This document shows, in pieces, positions 1 to 11,200 of a stretch of 62,000 nt of DNA. Positions within the stretch are counted from its first letter, which is position 1; the number at the start of each line of letters is the position of its first letter. The position numbers and the translations under genes are program-made. The notes beneath the pieces are model-generated. The model saw nothing but the letters and a program-made list of their open reading frames with translations, ran no database searches and was not told the origin of the DNA. Where the stretch lies: NCBI RefSeq assembly GCF_932526225.1, contig NC_064047.1, forward strand, positions 14,295,121 through 14,357,120, read 5' to 3'. The stretch comes from Nematostella vectensis. Its lineage: Eukaryota; Cnidaria; Anthozoa; Actiniaria; Edwardsiidae.

Positions 1-40
1 TGTCCCATGTTGATCTTAGTTTTCAATGTTTCAATCCAAG

Positions 41-859
41 GTACAAACAGGGCATGCTGCAAGCCAAGAAAGACCAAGACCCCGATACTCAGACCATCAT
101 AGAAACAGTGGCGCACGGGATGGTAAACGCCGCGGAGACACGTGGTACCGATGCCGTGGAGGACTGGGAAGTAGACGAACTGCTGGAATGGACCAGCGGG
201 CTCAACTTTGATGAGTAAGTAGTAGCGAAGGCGTGGGAGGGGTTCTGATAATTAGTCGGGCAGGAGAGAGTGGAAGGGTACCAGCGCTGGTTTTTGATAA
301 TTAAAAGTTATTAAGAGTTGGAAATAGTATGAAAAATTAATTCACTGTTTTCAAACAAGAGGGTGGTTTAACCCTGGGTATTTGAACCAGGCCTTGGGGT
401 AAGTAACCAGGTCTTGTGGTAAGTAACCAGGCCTTGTGGTAAGTAACCAGGCCTTGTGGTAAGTAAGTAAAAGGGAGAGGACGGTGGTTGGTAATTACGT
501 ATCGGGGAATTCTTTGGTGTGTTTTTTTTTTTAAAAAGTCTCGTTTTAATGTATCTCTCTACCGTTTTGTGTTTCCTTAGGTATCTCACTAATTGGAAGG
601 AATATGCTACGAGTTCTGGTTCCGAATTCCTATCAGGTATATGTTATTGTCCGCAAAAAAATTCTTTAAGTCGCTAGAAAAACATCACGTGTGATATGGT
701 GTGTGCGACTTGAGACAAGTTCCACCCTGGATGTGAACGTGTGACGTAGAGCCTAAAAGGTATGCCTGACATAGAACCATTATTTTTTATTCTATTCTAT
801 CCCCAGCACAAACGACGTTTCTTCCGGACGATCCGTTCTCTCTTACGCTCGTCAGCTGA
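41..859 (+). CDS. MFI: C11orf65/MFI homologue, 3' part (three exons: 41-214, 581-636, 807-859)
   Basis: These are the last three coding exons of a + strand gene whose 5' part is off the left edge. Exon 41-214 follows an AG acceptor at 39-40 and ends at a GTAAGT donor. Exon 581-636 lies between CCTTAG and GTATAT. Exon 807-859 follows CCCCAG and ends in TGA at 857-859. The phases join cleanly. The protein contains DWEVDELLEWTSGLNFDEYL followed by TNWKEYATSSGSEFL. From memory this matches the conserved C-terminal part of vertebrate C11orf65 (MFI), which has been linked to mitochondrial fission control and carries an IQ-like N-terminus not visible here. The tail after this block is short, 16 residues ending in LTLVS. 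The gene converges on CFAP47. The homology rests on recalled sequence and needs a search. Confidence 0.72.
374..468. repeat. 20-bp tandem repeat in the MFI-homologue intron
   Basis: Four to five copies of a 20-bp unit containing TGGTAAGTAACCAGG sit in the intron between exons 41-214 and 581-636. Each copy carries GGTAAGTA on the sense strand, a good match to a 5' splice-site consensus. Confidence 0.8.
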
Positions 860-1021
860 AGTCATTTGTTCCAGTGAAGCTTAATCACGCATGCTCGCAA
901 TGCTGCCGCTGACAAGGAAGGATATGGCCGCTCCATAATGGAGCCCGTTTGAAGGGTTGAATTTTGTGTGTATGATATTATATATTCCTTGTAAATAGAT
1001 TTGAGCTAGAGTTTTATATAA

Positions 1022-1027
1022 AATAAA
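1022..1027 (+). promoter_or_regulatory. Polyadenylation signal of the MFI homologue
   Basis: AATAAA lies about 165 bases after the stop codon at 857-859, in AT-rich DNA. It is the first canonical hexamer on this strand after the stop. Confidence 0.55.
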
Positions 1028-1304
1028 TTGTGAATATTGAGCATTTTTATTTTTGCTTTCTTTTTGAAAAAGCAAAAATTATTATCCAAAGTTCATCGCT
1101 AAGCCAAAGCTAAAACTTATTTCAGTTGACGGCTATTTTTAGGGCCCATCTCGTCGTTGTAAAAATATCACGACAATGTTAACATAAGGACTTATCTCAT
1201 TGAAGTCATTTCATCACGCTTGCAAAAACTTGTGGCTCATAATAACACTCCTCGCTCAAAAGGCATTTTGAACAAGTGAATTGACAACTATGGACAACCA
1301 TGGC

Positions 1305-2032
1305 GTCTAACGAGTGACAACCATGACGTCTAACGAGCGACAACCATGGCGTCTAACGAGTAACAACTATGACATCTAACGAGTGAATTAACAGTCATGA
1401 CGTCTAACGAGCGACAACCATGACGTCTAACGAGCGACAACCATGACGTCTAACGAGTAACAACCATGACGTCTAACGAGCGACAACCATGACGTCTAAC
1501 GTGTGACAACCATGACGTCTAACGATTGACAACCATGACGTCTTATGAGTGACAACCATGACGTCTAACGAGTGACAACCATGACGTCTCACGAGTGACA
1601 ACCATGACGTCTAACGAGCGACAACCATGACGTCTAACGAGTGACAACCATGACGTCTAACGAGTGTAACCATGACGTCTCACGAGTGACAACTATGACG
1701 TCTAACGAGCGACAACCATGACGTCTAACGAGTGACAACCATGACGTCTAACGAGTGTAACCATGACGTCTCACGAGTGACAACCATGACGTCTAACGAG
1801 TGACAACCATGACGTCTCACGAGTGACAACCATGACGTCTAACGAGCGACAACCATGACGTCTAACGAGTGACAACCATGACGTCTAACGTGTGACAACC
1901 ATGACGTCTAACGAGTGACAACCATGACGTCTTATTAGTGACAACTATGACGTCTAACGAGTGACAACCATGACTTCTAACGAGTGACCACCATGACGTC
2001 TAACGAGTGACCACCATGACGTCTCACGAGTA
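1305..2032. repeat. 23-bp minisatellite, intergenic
   Basis: About 30 copies of a unit containing ACAACCATGACGTCTAACGA lie between the two convergent genes. Copies vary by substitutions and a few 4-base deletions. Every unit contains TGACGTCT, close to a CRE/ATF site; this is probably incidental. Confidence 0.9.
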
Positions 2033-2296
2033 TTTTATTAGAAAAAAATGAAAAACCACCCGCACAAAGTGCAAGATTGAAAACTTGAGCTTCAAAATCT
2101 GTTATTGTTTTGCGTGTGTTTTTGTATGGATGGCATGATACTATCAAAGTAGGTTGAGAAAAGTTTTAAGCCAAATTCATATTCAAACTCTGGTCGAGAT
2201 GTCAATTCGCATCAAGTGTGAACTTGCGAGGATCACGTGAGTAAAGAATGCCGCTGCATGTCCTCTGATTTGCCATTGCTGCCATTTGCCATTGCA

Positions 2297-5200
2297 AGAG
2301 AGCGCAAGTGACAAGAAACCAAGAGAGCGCGCAAGTGACGAGAGCGCGCGAGTGACAAGAAAGCAAGAGAGCGCGCGAGTGACAAGAAGAAAGCAAGAGA
2401 GCGCGCGAATGACCAGAAACCAAGTTAGCGCACAAGTGACAAGAAAGCAAGAGAGCGCGCGAGTGACAAGAAACCAAGAAAGCGCGCGAGTGACAAGAAG
2501 AAAGCAAGAGAGTGCGCGAATGACCAGAAACCAAGTTAGCGCACAAGTGAAAAGAAAGCAAGAGAGCGCGCAAGTGACAAGAAACCAAGAGAGCGCGCGA
2601 GTGACAAGAGAGCGCGCGAGTGACAAAAAACCAAGCGAGCGCGCGCGTGACAAGAAACCAAGAAAGCGCGCGAGTGACAAGAAGAAAGCAAGAGAGCACG
2701 CAAGTGACAAGAAAGCAAGAGAGCGCGCAAGTGACAAGAAGAAACCAAGTTAGCGCACAAGTGACAAAAAACCAAGCGAGCGCGCGCGTGACAAGAAACC
2801 AAGAAAGCGCGCAAGTGACAAGAAACCAAGAAAGCGCGCAAGTGACAAGAAAGCAAGAGAGCGCGCGAGTGACAAGAAAGCAAGAGAGCGCGCGAGTGAC
2901 AATAAACCAAGAGAGCGCGCAAGTGACAAGAAGAAACCAAGTTAGCGCACGAGTGACAAGAAACCAAGTTAGCGCATAAGTGACAAGAAAGCAAGAGAGC
3001 GCGCAAGTGACAAGAAGAAACCAAGTTAGCGCACGAGTGACAAGAAACCAAGTTAGCGCACAAGTGACAAGAAACCAAGAGAGCGCGCGAGTGACAAGAA
3101 AGCAAGAGAGCGCGCGAGTGACAAGAAACCAAGAGAGCGCGCGAGTGACAAGAAAGCAAGAGAGCGCGCGAGTGACAAGAAAGCAAGAGAGCGCGCGAGT
3201 GACAAGAAAGCAAGAGAGCGCGCGAGTGACAAGAAAGCAAGAGAGCGCACGAGTGACAAGAAACCAAGTTAGCGCACAAGTGACAAGAAAGCAAGAGAGC
3301 GCGCGAGTGACAAGAAACCAAGAGAGCGCGCAAGTGACAAGAAAGCAAGAGAGCGCGCGAGTGACAAGAAACCAAGAGAGCGCGCGAGTGACAAGAAAGC
3401 AAGAGAGCGCGCGAGTGACAAGAAAGCAAGAGAGCGCGCGAGTGACAAGAAAGCAAGAGAGCGCGCGAGTGACAAGAGAGCGCGCGAGTGACAAGAAAGC
3501 AAGAGAGCGCACGAGTGACAAGAAAGCAAGAGAGCGCGCGAGTGACAAGAAAGCAAGAGAGCGCACGAGTGACAAGAAAACAAGAGAGCGCGCGAGTGAC
3601 AAGAAAGCAAGAGATCGCGCGAGTGACAAGAGAGCGCGCAAGTGACAAGAAAGCAAGAGAGCGCGCGAGTGACAAGAAAGCAAGAGAGCGCGCGAGTGAC
3701 AAGAAACCAAGTTAGCGCACAAGTGACAAGAAAGCAAGAGAGCGCGCGAGTGACAAGAAACCAAGTTAGCGCACAAGTGACAAGAAAGCAAGAGAGCGCG
3801 CGAGTGACAAGAAACCAAGAAAGCGCGCAAGTGACAAGAAAGCAAGAGAGCGCGCGAGTGACAAGAAACCAAGTTAGCGCACAAGTGACAAGAAAGCAAG
3901 AGAGCGCGCGAGTGACAAGAAACCAAGAGAGCGCGCAAGTGACAAGAAAGCAAGAGAGCGCGCGAGTGACAAGAAACCAAGAGAGCGCGCGAGTGACAAG
4001 AAAGCAAGAGAGCGCACGAGTGACAAGAAAGCAAGAGAGCGCGCGAGTGACAAGAAAGCAAGAGAGCGCGCGAGTGACAAGAAACCAAGAAAGCGCGCAA
4101 GTGACAAGAAAGCAAGAGAGCGCGCGAGTGACAAGAAAGCAAGAGAGCGCGCGAGTGACAAGAAAGCAAGAGAGCGCACGAGTGACAAGAAAGCAAGAGA
4201 GCGCACGAGTGACAAGAAAGCAAGAGAGCGCGCGAGTGACAAGAAAGCAAGAGAGCGCACGAGTGACAAGAAAGCAAGAGAGCGCACGAGTGACAAGAAA
4301 GCAAGAGAGCGCGCGAGTGACAAGAAGAAAGCAAGAGAGCGCGCAAGTGACAAGAAAGCAAGAGAGCGCACGAGTGACAAGAAAGCAAGAGAGCGCGCGA
4401 GTGACAAGAAAGCAAGAGAGCGCGCGAGTGACAAGAAACCAAGAGAGCGCGCGAGTGACAAGAAAGCAAGAGAGCGCACGAGTGACAAGAAAGCAAGAGA
4501 GCGCGCGAGTGACAAGAAGAAACCAAGTTAGCGCACGAGTGACAAGAAACCAAGTTAGCGCACAAGTGACAAGAAACCAAGAGAGCGCGCGAGTGACAAG
4601 AAGAACCCAAGTTAGCGCACGAGTGACAAGAAACCAAGTTAGCGCACAAGTGACAAGAAAGCAAGAGAGCGCGCGAGTGACAAGAAACCAAGAGAGCACG
4701 CGAGTGACAAGAAACCAAGAGAGCGCGCGAGTGACATGAAAGCAAGAGAGCGCGCGAGTGACAAGAAAGCAAGAGAGCGCGCGAGTGACAAGAAAGCAAG
4801 AGAGCGCGCGAGTGACAAGAGAGCGCGCGAGTGACAAGAAAGCAAGAGAGCGCACGAGTGACAAGAAAGCAAGAGAGCGCGCGAGTGACAAGAAAGCAAG
4901 AGAGCGCACGAGTGACAAGAAAACAAGAGAGCGCGCGAGTGACAAGAAAGCAAGAGATCGCGCGAGTGACAAGAGAGCGCGCAAGTGACAAGAAAGCAAG
5001 AGAGCGCGCGAGTGACAAGAAAGCAAGAGAGCGCGCGAGTGACAAGAAAGCAAGAGAGCGCACGAGTGACAAGAAAGCAAGAGAGCGCACGAGTGACAAG
5101 AAAGCAAGAGAGCGCACGAGTGACAAGAAAGCAAGAGAGCGCGCGAGTGACAAGAAAGCAAGAGAGCGCACGAGTGACAAGAAAGCAAGAGAGCGCACGA

Positions 5201-6090
5201 GTGACAAGAAAGCAAGAGAGCGCGCGAGTGACAAGAAGAAAGCAAGAGAGCGCGCAAGTGACAAGAAAGCAAGAGAGCGCACGAGTGACAAGAAAGCAAG
5301 AGAGCGCGCGAGTGACAAGAAAGCAAGAGAGCGCGCGAGTGACAAGAAACCAAGAGAGCGCGCGAGTGACAAGAAAGCAAGAGAGCGCACGAGTGACAAG
5401 AAAGCAAGAGAGCGCGCGAGTGACAAGAAGAAACCAAGTTAGCGCACGAGTGACAAGAAACCAAGTTAGCGCACAAGTGACAAGAAACCAAGAGAGCGCG
5501 CGAGTGACAAGAAGAACCCAAGTTAGCGCACGAGTGACAAGAAACCAAGTTAGCGCACAAGTGACAAGAAAGCAAGAGAGCGCGCGAGTGACAAGAAACC
5601 AAGAGAGCACGCGAGTGACAAGAAACCAAGAGAGCGCGCGAGTGACATGAAAGCAAGAGAGCGCGCGAGTGACAAGAAAGCAAGAGAGCGCGCGAGTGAC
5701 AAGAAAGCAAGAGAGCGCGCGAGTGACAAGAGAGCGCGCGAGTGACAAGAAAGCAAGAGAGCGCACGAGTGACAAGAAAGCAAGAGAGCGCGCGAGTGAC
5801 AAGAAAGCAAGAGAGCGCACGAGTGACAAGAAAACAAGAGAGCGCGCGAGTGACAAGAAAGCAAGAGATCGCGCGAGTGACAAGAGAGCGCGCAAGTGAC
5901 AAGAAAGCAAGAGAGCGCGCGAGTGACAAGAAACCAAGAGAGCGCGCAAGTGACAAGAAAGCAAGAGAGCGCACGAGTGACAAGAAAGCAAGAGAGCGCG
6001 CGAGTGACAAGAGAGCGCGCAAGTGACAAGAAAGCAAGAGAGCGCGCGAGTGACAAGAAACCAAGAGAGCGCGCAAGTGACAAGAAAGCA
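2297..6090. repeat. 27-bp minisatellite, about 140 copies, with 911-bp internal duplication
   Basis: The unit contains GACAAGAAAGCAAGAGAGCG and GCGCGAGT. Variants carry CCAAG for GCAAG, TTAGCG for GAGCG, or an extra AGA. The length is a multiple of three, so several frames on both strands stay open for hundreds of codons (KQESARVTR type and LSCHSRAL type). These are not genes. A rare variant, GTGACATGAA, occurs at 4731 and again at 5642, and GAGATCGCGC at 4954 and 5865. Both are spaced 911 bp, showing a second, larger level of duplication. Confidence 0.95.
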
Positions 6091-6329
6091 CTGCGCGCGC
6101 GAGCGATTATTGATTTTTGACGCAACAATCGCTTGTTTAGCAAGCTGCGCAATACCCTCTACGCATTACTAGTACAAATACAAACGCTATGGAGTGAGAG
6201 CAGGGACGCAGGAGAGTGTGATAAGAGTGAAAACCGCAGCTATATCGGCAAAAGGTAAGTGTTTATTTATTTGGTTCCTTTTTTTGTAAACAGTAGTACC
6301 AAATGGCTGTCGGTGGCACTCTGTTGATA

Positions 6330-6395
6330 GCAGAAACCTTCGTGTACATCAACCATCCCTTTGTGTATACAACCCATTTCTTTTAAAAAACCAGC
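6330..6395. repeat. Detached degenerate copies of the 21-bp repeat
   Basis: Short motifs such as CCCTTTGTGTATACAACCCA resemble the array starting at 6950. They are separated from it by the hairpin-bearing segment 6396-6949, as if that segment had inserted into an older, longer array. Confidence 0.45.
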
Positions 6396-6484
6396 AACCA
6401 TCTGTACTTGTATACCGACGCTTCCTTCTCGAATAGAATCAAAAAGCCCAAACTGTCGGGATCTCGTACCAGAACAATAAATAC

Positions 6485-6610
6485 AATACACCAAAAACTG
6501 GAATTCGACTCTGCCAAATTTTCGTCTTTAATAAGACTTCTTCAGTGCAGGGAAGAAGTCTTATTAAAGACGAAAATGTGGCAGAGTCGAATTCCAGTTT
6601 TTGATGTATT
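6485..6610. mobile_element. Long hairpin (foldback or MITE-like element)
   Basis: An inverted repeat has arms at 6485-6543 and 6552-6610, 59 bases each with very few mismatches, and an 8-base loop AGTGCAGG. Arm sequences include GGAATTCGACTCTGCC and its reverse complement. No transposase frame is present. It could be a non-autonomous foldback transposon or the end of a larger element spanning 6396-6949. Confidence 0.6.
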
Positions 6611-6949
6611 GCCCCTTCCTTCACATATACAGTAAACATGCGCGTATAACAACATACTTAGATACTTAAAGCACTCGTTTTCTAATAGCGTGAACACATT
6701 CTTATTTGGAAAATCGCTCAATTTTGATTACGGTTTACAAGAGAGAATGGAAACTTTTCATATTTTTGGAACATTTCACATTGTAGTCACATACAACATG
6801 GGCTTGTTTGTTGTGATCAGCATCAAATGCTGTTATAGTAAAATTAGGAACCAATTGACAACCAAAACAGACCGATTTGTTAAAAATTACTATTCCGATT
6901 TATAAGAACCTGCTCAGCCTGATCTTAAAATATCCTAGGTTCTCTTAAT

Positions 6950-7592
6950 TATACTACCCATCTCTTCATGTATAACAACCATCTCTTCGTGAATAACACG
7001 CATCCCTCCCGTGTATAACACCCATCTCTTCGTGTATAACACCCATTCCTTTCGTGTATAACACGCATCTTTTCGTGTATAACACCTATCCCTTCGTGTA
7101 TAACACCCATCCCTTCGTGTATAACACCCATCTCTTCGTGTATAACACCCATTCCTTTCGTGTATAACACGCATCTTTTCGTGTATAACACCTATCCCTT
7201 CGTGTATAACACCCATCCCTTCGTGTATAACACCCATCTCTTCGTGTATAACACCCATTCCTTTCGTGTATAACACGCATCTTTTCGTGTATAACACCTA
7301 TCCCTTCGTGTATAACACCCATCCCTTCGTGTATAACACCCATTCCTTCGTGTATAACACGCATCACTCTCGTGTATAGCACCCATCACTCTCGTGTATA
7401 GCACCCATCCCTTCGTGTATAACACCTATCCCTTCGTGTATAACACCCATTTCTTCGTGTATAACACCAATCCCTTCGTGTATAACACCCATTTCTTCGT
7501 GTATAACACCAATCCCTTCGTGTATAACACCCATTTCTTTGTGTATAACACCCATCCCTCCGTGTATAACAACCATCTCTTCGTGTATAACG
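6950..7592. repeat. 21-bp minisatellite, intergenic
   Basis: About 30 copies of a unit containing CTTCGTGTATAACACCCATC lie downstream of the CFAP47 stop codon. A 105-bp super-block repeats between 7020 and 7330. Open frames of about 100 codons arise only from the repeat. Confidence 0.9.
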
Positions 7593-8058
7593 AAAAGCGA
7601 TTTTTCGATCTTAGCTGCCGGAGATCGATCCTTGGTCGGACAGGCGACACGGGCTGTACACAACAGTCTCTTGTCCTCCGTCCCTCGGCCTCAGCCTCTC
7701 ACGTCCCCTCAACTTCAAACACAGGAATACCAAACTTAAAGGAAGTCAAGAAAAGCCAATACTCATGGTTTCGACATCTTTTACCCAATCAATTCTTCGC
7801 AGTTATCAGTTGCTCTAATTATCCGTAAGAGATAGACAGAGGAAAAAAAAATAATTCACTTTAATGTACATTAACTGCCATGCACACATCTTTATATACA
7901 AAAAGTTTATTTAATATTTCTTATGCCAAGACATGAAAATAAACTGTTAGAAATTCGACTTTCTAATATGAGGTTTGTCCAATGGATATCAGCAGATATT
8001 ACTGTATTGTCTCAATACACCATCTTATTGGCTCATGACAACGTTGCATTGTCCGAAT
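7593..8058. other. Unique DNA beyond the CFAP47 stop codon, probable 3' UTR and flank
   Basis: There is no coding exon I can support. A GC-richer stretch at 7600-7740 has a short open frame on the - strand but no homology I recognise. Reading on the - strand, an AATAAA at 7906-7911 lies about 150 bases after the CFAP47 stop codon. Confidence 0.4.
7906..7911 (-). promoter_or_regulatory. Candidate CFAP47 polyadenylation signal
   Basis: The + strand TTTATT reads AATAAA on the - strand, about 150 bases downstream of the stop codon at 8059-8061. Confidence 0.45.
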
Positions 8059-8280
8059 TTAAGCAATTCTATTGGCTCGTGATGACATCAACGGGGCGCC
8101 CTTCAGGGGCGAAGATACCGCTGTGCTATTCAATCGCAGATTCTCTAGCACGTAGTTTCTCTTCTGCTTGACGGTTCGTTTTTGAGACTGTGCACTGGAG
8201 GCTATTTTTGATTGGCCAGTTGGTGGAGTGTGTGAGGGAGTGGTACCGAATATATCGTAGGTCCACTGCATGTCAGAAGT
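8059..8280 (-). CDS. CFAP47: CFAP47 last exon with stop codon
   Basis: Follows a TTTTTCAG acceptor and ends in TAA at 8059-8061. It encodes TSDMQWTYDIFGTTPSHTPP, then QKRNYVLENLRLNSTAVSSP and LKGAPLMSSRANRIA. MQWxYDIFGTxPxxxPP followed by a basic tail with SSPLKGAPL is the CFAP47 C-terminus as I recall it. Confidence 0.91.
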   Translation of the reverse strand, partial: TSDMQWTYDIFGTTPSHTPPTGQSKIASSAQSQKRTVKQKRNYVLENLRLNSTAVSSPLKGAPLMSSRANRIA

Positions 8281-11200
8281 CTGAAAAAGAATGAGATAAC
8301 GTTTGTAATTCAGTAACATTCTCGACTAAAAAGCATGTTTAAAATGTTTTTTTTTCTCAATTGTATGTATAGTCGATTTCTTTTGTTTCAAGGAATTTGA
8401 ATTTTAAAAAGCGCATAATATGACATATAAATGGAATGTAGAAATATTGTTTTTAAAAATGGAAAAGATGGGAATTAAAATATGCGTGCCTGATACTAAA
8501 CCTTTCTCTGATCTAAGTGCTCTTTATTATAGCCTAGAGTGGAGGTTTCGATGGATTCTTATGGGCGGATGGTTACTTGGCAGCACCTACCTAGAGTGGG
8601 GGTTTCGATGGGTTCTTATGGGCGGATGGTTACTTGGCAGCGCCTACCTAGAGTGGGGGTTTCGATGGGTTCTTATGGGCGGGTGATTACTTGGCAGCAC
8701 CTACCTAGAGTGGGGGTTTCGATGGGTTCTTATGGGCGGATGGTTACTTGGCAGCGCCTACCTAGAGTGGGGGTTTCGATGGGTTCTTATGGGCGGGTGG
8801 TTACTTGGCAGCACCTACCTAGAGTGGGGGTTTCGATGGGTTCTTATGGGCGGATGGTTACTTGGCAGCACCTACCTGCACGACCAGCTTGGCCTTGTGC
8901 GTCTTGCCGTAGAGTGTGGGGCGGTAACCCAGCTTGATGAGTGTCCCCTCGGAGTTGTACGGCTGGAGCTCGCCGGTGGGCGGGTAGACAGAGAACTCGG
9001 GATCTGAGCCAGCCACGAAATACGCCTCGTATGGTAATATGTGCCTGTCACATGACACAAGTAAATATCAGTCACGCAACATGAAAAAAGACTATCACGT
9101 ACGGTCGCAACAAAAAAACATGAGACACTTTCGTGAGTAGATGTCACGCAACACGCTAAAAATACCAGTCATGTGCAATGAAACATGCTCGGAATGCAAA
9201 ACACATGAATATTTGAGAAGCAAAGTAACACATGTGACGCAAGATACATTAGTCAAGGTAGCACATGTGACAGTCCGCAAAGAAACAACTGTAACGCAAC
9301 AAATACACGCCCCCAAGTGACACAGCATGTCACACAACAGATAGATAGAAAGACTGGTACCTACCTAGTCTGACTAGTAAGACGGAACCCAACAAGAGCC
9401 TCCTTGTTCAGGCCAGCGGCTTCTATACGTATGACATCATCAACCTCAGGCTCCGTTGCTAGGACACGGATAGGGAAGCGCCACACACCACCTGTCACGG
9501 CAGAGACCACGAGCTGTGCGCGATGGCTGAAATGGCGGACAGGGAAACCCCATCAATGGCGGACAGGGAAACCCCATTAATGGCGGACATGGAAACCCCA
9601 TTAATGGCGGACAGGGAAACCCCGTCAATGGCGCACAGGGAAACCCCATTAATGGCGCACATGGAAACCCCATTAATGGCGGACAGGGAAACCCCATCAA
9701 TGGCGGACAGGGAAACCCCATTAATGGCGGACAGGGAAACTCCATTAATGGCGGACAGGGAAACCCCATTAATGGCGGACAGGGAAACCCCATTAATGGC
9801 GGACAGGGAAACCCCATTAATGGCGGACAGGAAAACCCCATCAATGGCGGACATGGAAACCCCATCAATGGCGGACAGGGAAACCCCATTAATGGCGGAC
9901 AGGGAAACCCCATTAATGGCGGACAGGGAAACCCCATTAATGGCGGACAGGGAAACCCCATTAATGGCGGACAGGGAAACCCCATTAATGGCGGACAGGG
10001 AAACCCCATCAATGGCGGACAGGGAAACCCCATCAATGGCGCACAGGGAAACCCCATCAATGGCGCACAGGGAAACCCCATTAATGGCGGACAGGGAAAC
10101 CCCATTAATGGCGGACAGGAAAACCCCATTAATGGCGGACAGGAAAACCCCATTAATGGCGGACAGGAAAACCCCATTAATGGCGGACAGGGAAACCCCA
10201 TTAATGGCGGACAGGGAAACCCCATCCATGGCGCACATGGAAACCCCATCAATGGCGCACATGGAAACCCCATCAATGGCGGACAGGGAAACCCCATTAA
10301 TGGCGGACAGGGAAACCCCATCAATGGCGGACAGGGAAACCCCATCAATGGCGGACATGGAAACCCCATCAATGGCGGACATGGAAACCCCATCAATGGC
10401 GCACATGGAAACCCCATCAATGGCGCACATGGAAACCCCATCAATGGCGCACATGGAAACCCCATCAATGGCGGACAGGGAAACCCCATCAATGGCGCAC
10501 ATGGAAACCCCATTAATGGCAGACAGGGAAACCCTATTCAATCGTACGAAGGAAAATAAGTATGAGAGTTACAACAAAAGATGCTTCCTTTGGCCTTCAA
10601 ACTGCCATTTGACAGCTGTTACAACTTTTTATAGGTGGGGTTGGGTTACCTGAAGGGTTTGAAGGGAGCGAAGACGAAGTTGAAGAGAAGGCTGATGACC
10701 CCGGAGACCTGGTTACGAGCCTTCCGCAACAGGTTAACGCCCAGAGATCGCTCGAGCGCCGCCTGGCCTTCAGCGTCCTCAAATACCACTTCGTACCTGG
10801 ACAGAAACAACGTCAGGTCATGGACGTGGCTAATACATGTTTTCTGACTTAAGATTGCTCTATTTACATACCTACATTCCTCTGGCGCGATAATGGAGAC
10901 CAAGCTATAGTCTGAGTCAGTAGTTGAGTGTGTATGGGAGACCTCCATGATGGGAGTCAATACACAGATAAAGGTGGAATAGCTAGTGTTTGTTTACGAT
11001 CAACGAGTTCCATATGTTATTCACCCTGGACCCCTTCCGGTAAATTACTGTAGTGCATGCTTTAGCCCGATTTATAAGGAAGCACATAAATAGGGATCAA
11101 TGCGTGGAGAAAAGAGCCATAGCTATTCCTTGCATACTGACTTAAAAGTATTCTATCCCTTGTTACCTGAACTCCTCCGGTACGTTAATGTAGTCCATGC

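Noticed and set aside
1305-2032. Array of CRE/ATF binding sites as an enhancer
   Set aside because: TGACGTCT recurs only because it is in the repeat unit; it lies at the tail ends of both genes, and nothing else supports regulation.
2202-6091. Open frames of 940-1,074 codons on the - strand and several on the + strand
   Set aside because: They lie wholly in the 27-bp array, exist in several frames at once and consist of one repeated phrase. There is no start context, splice logic or family.
9446-10653. Frames of about 350-376 codons on both strands
   Set aside because: The 24-bp unit is open on both strands; the frame merely repeats every eight residues.
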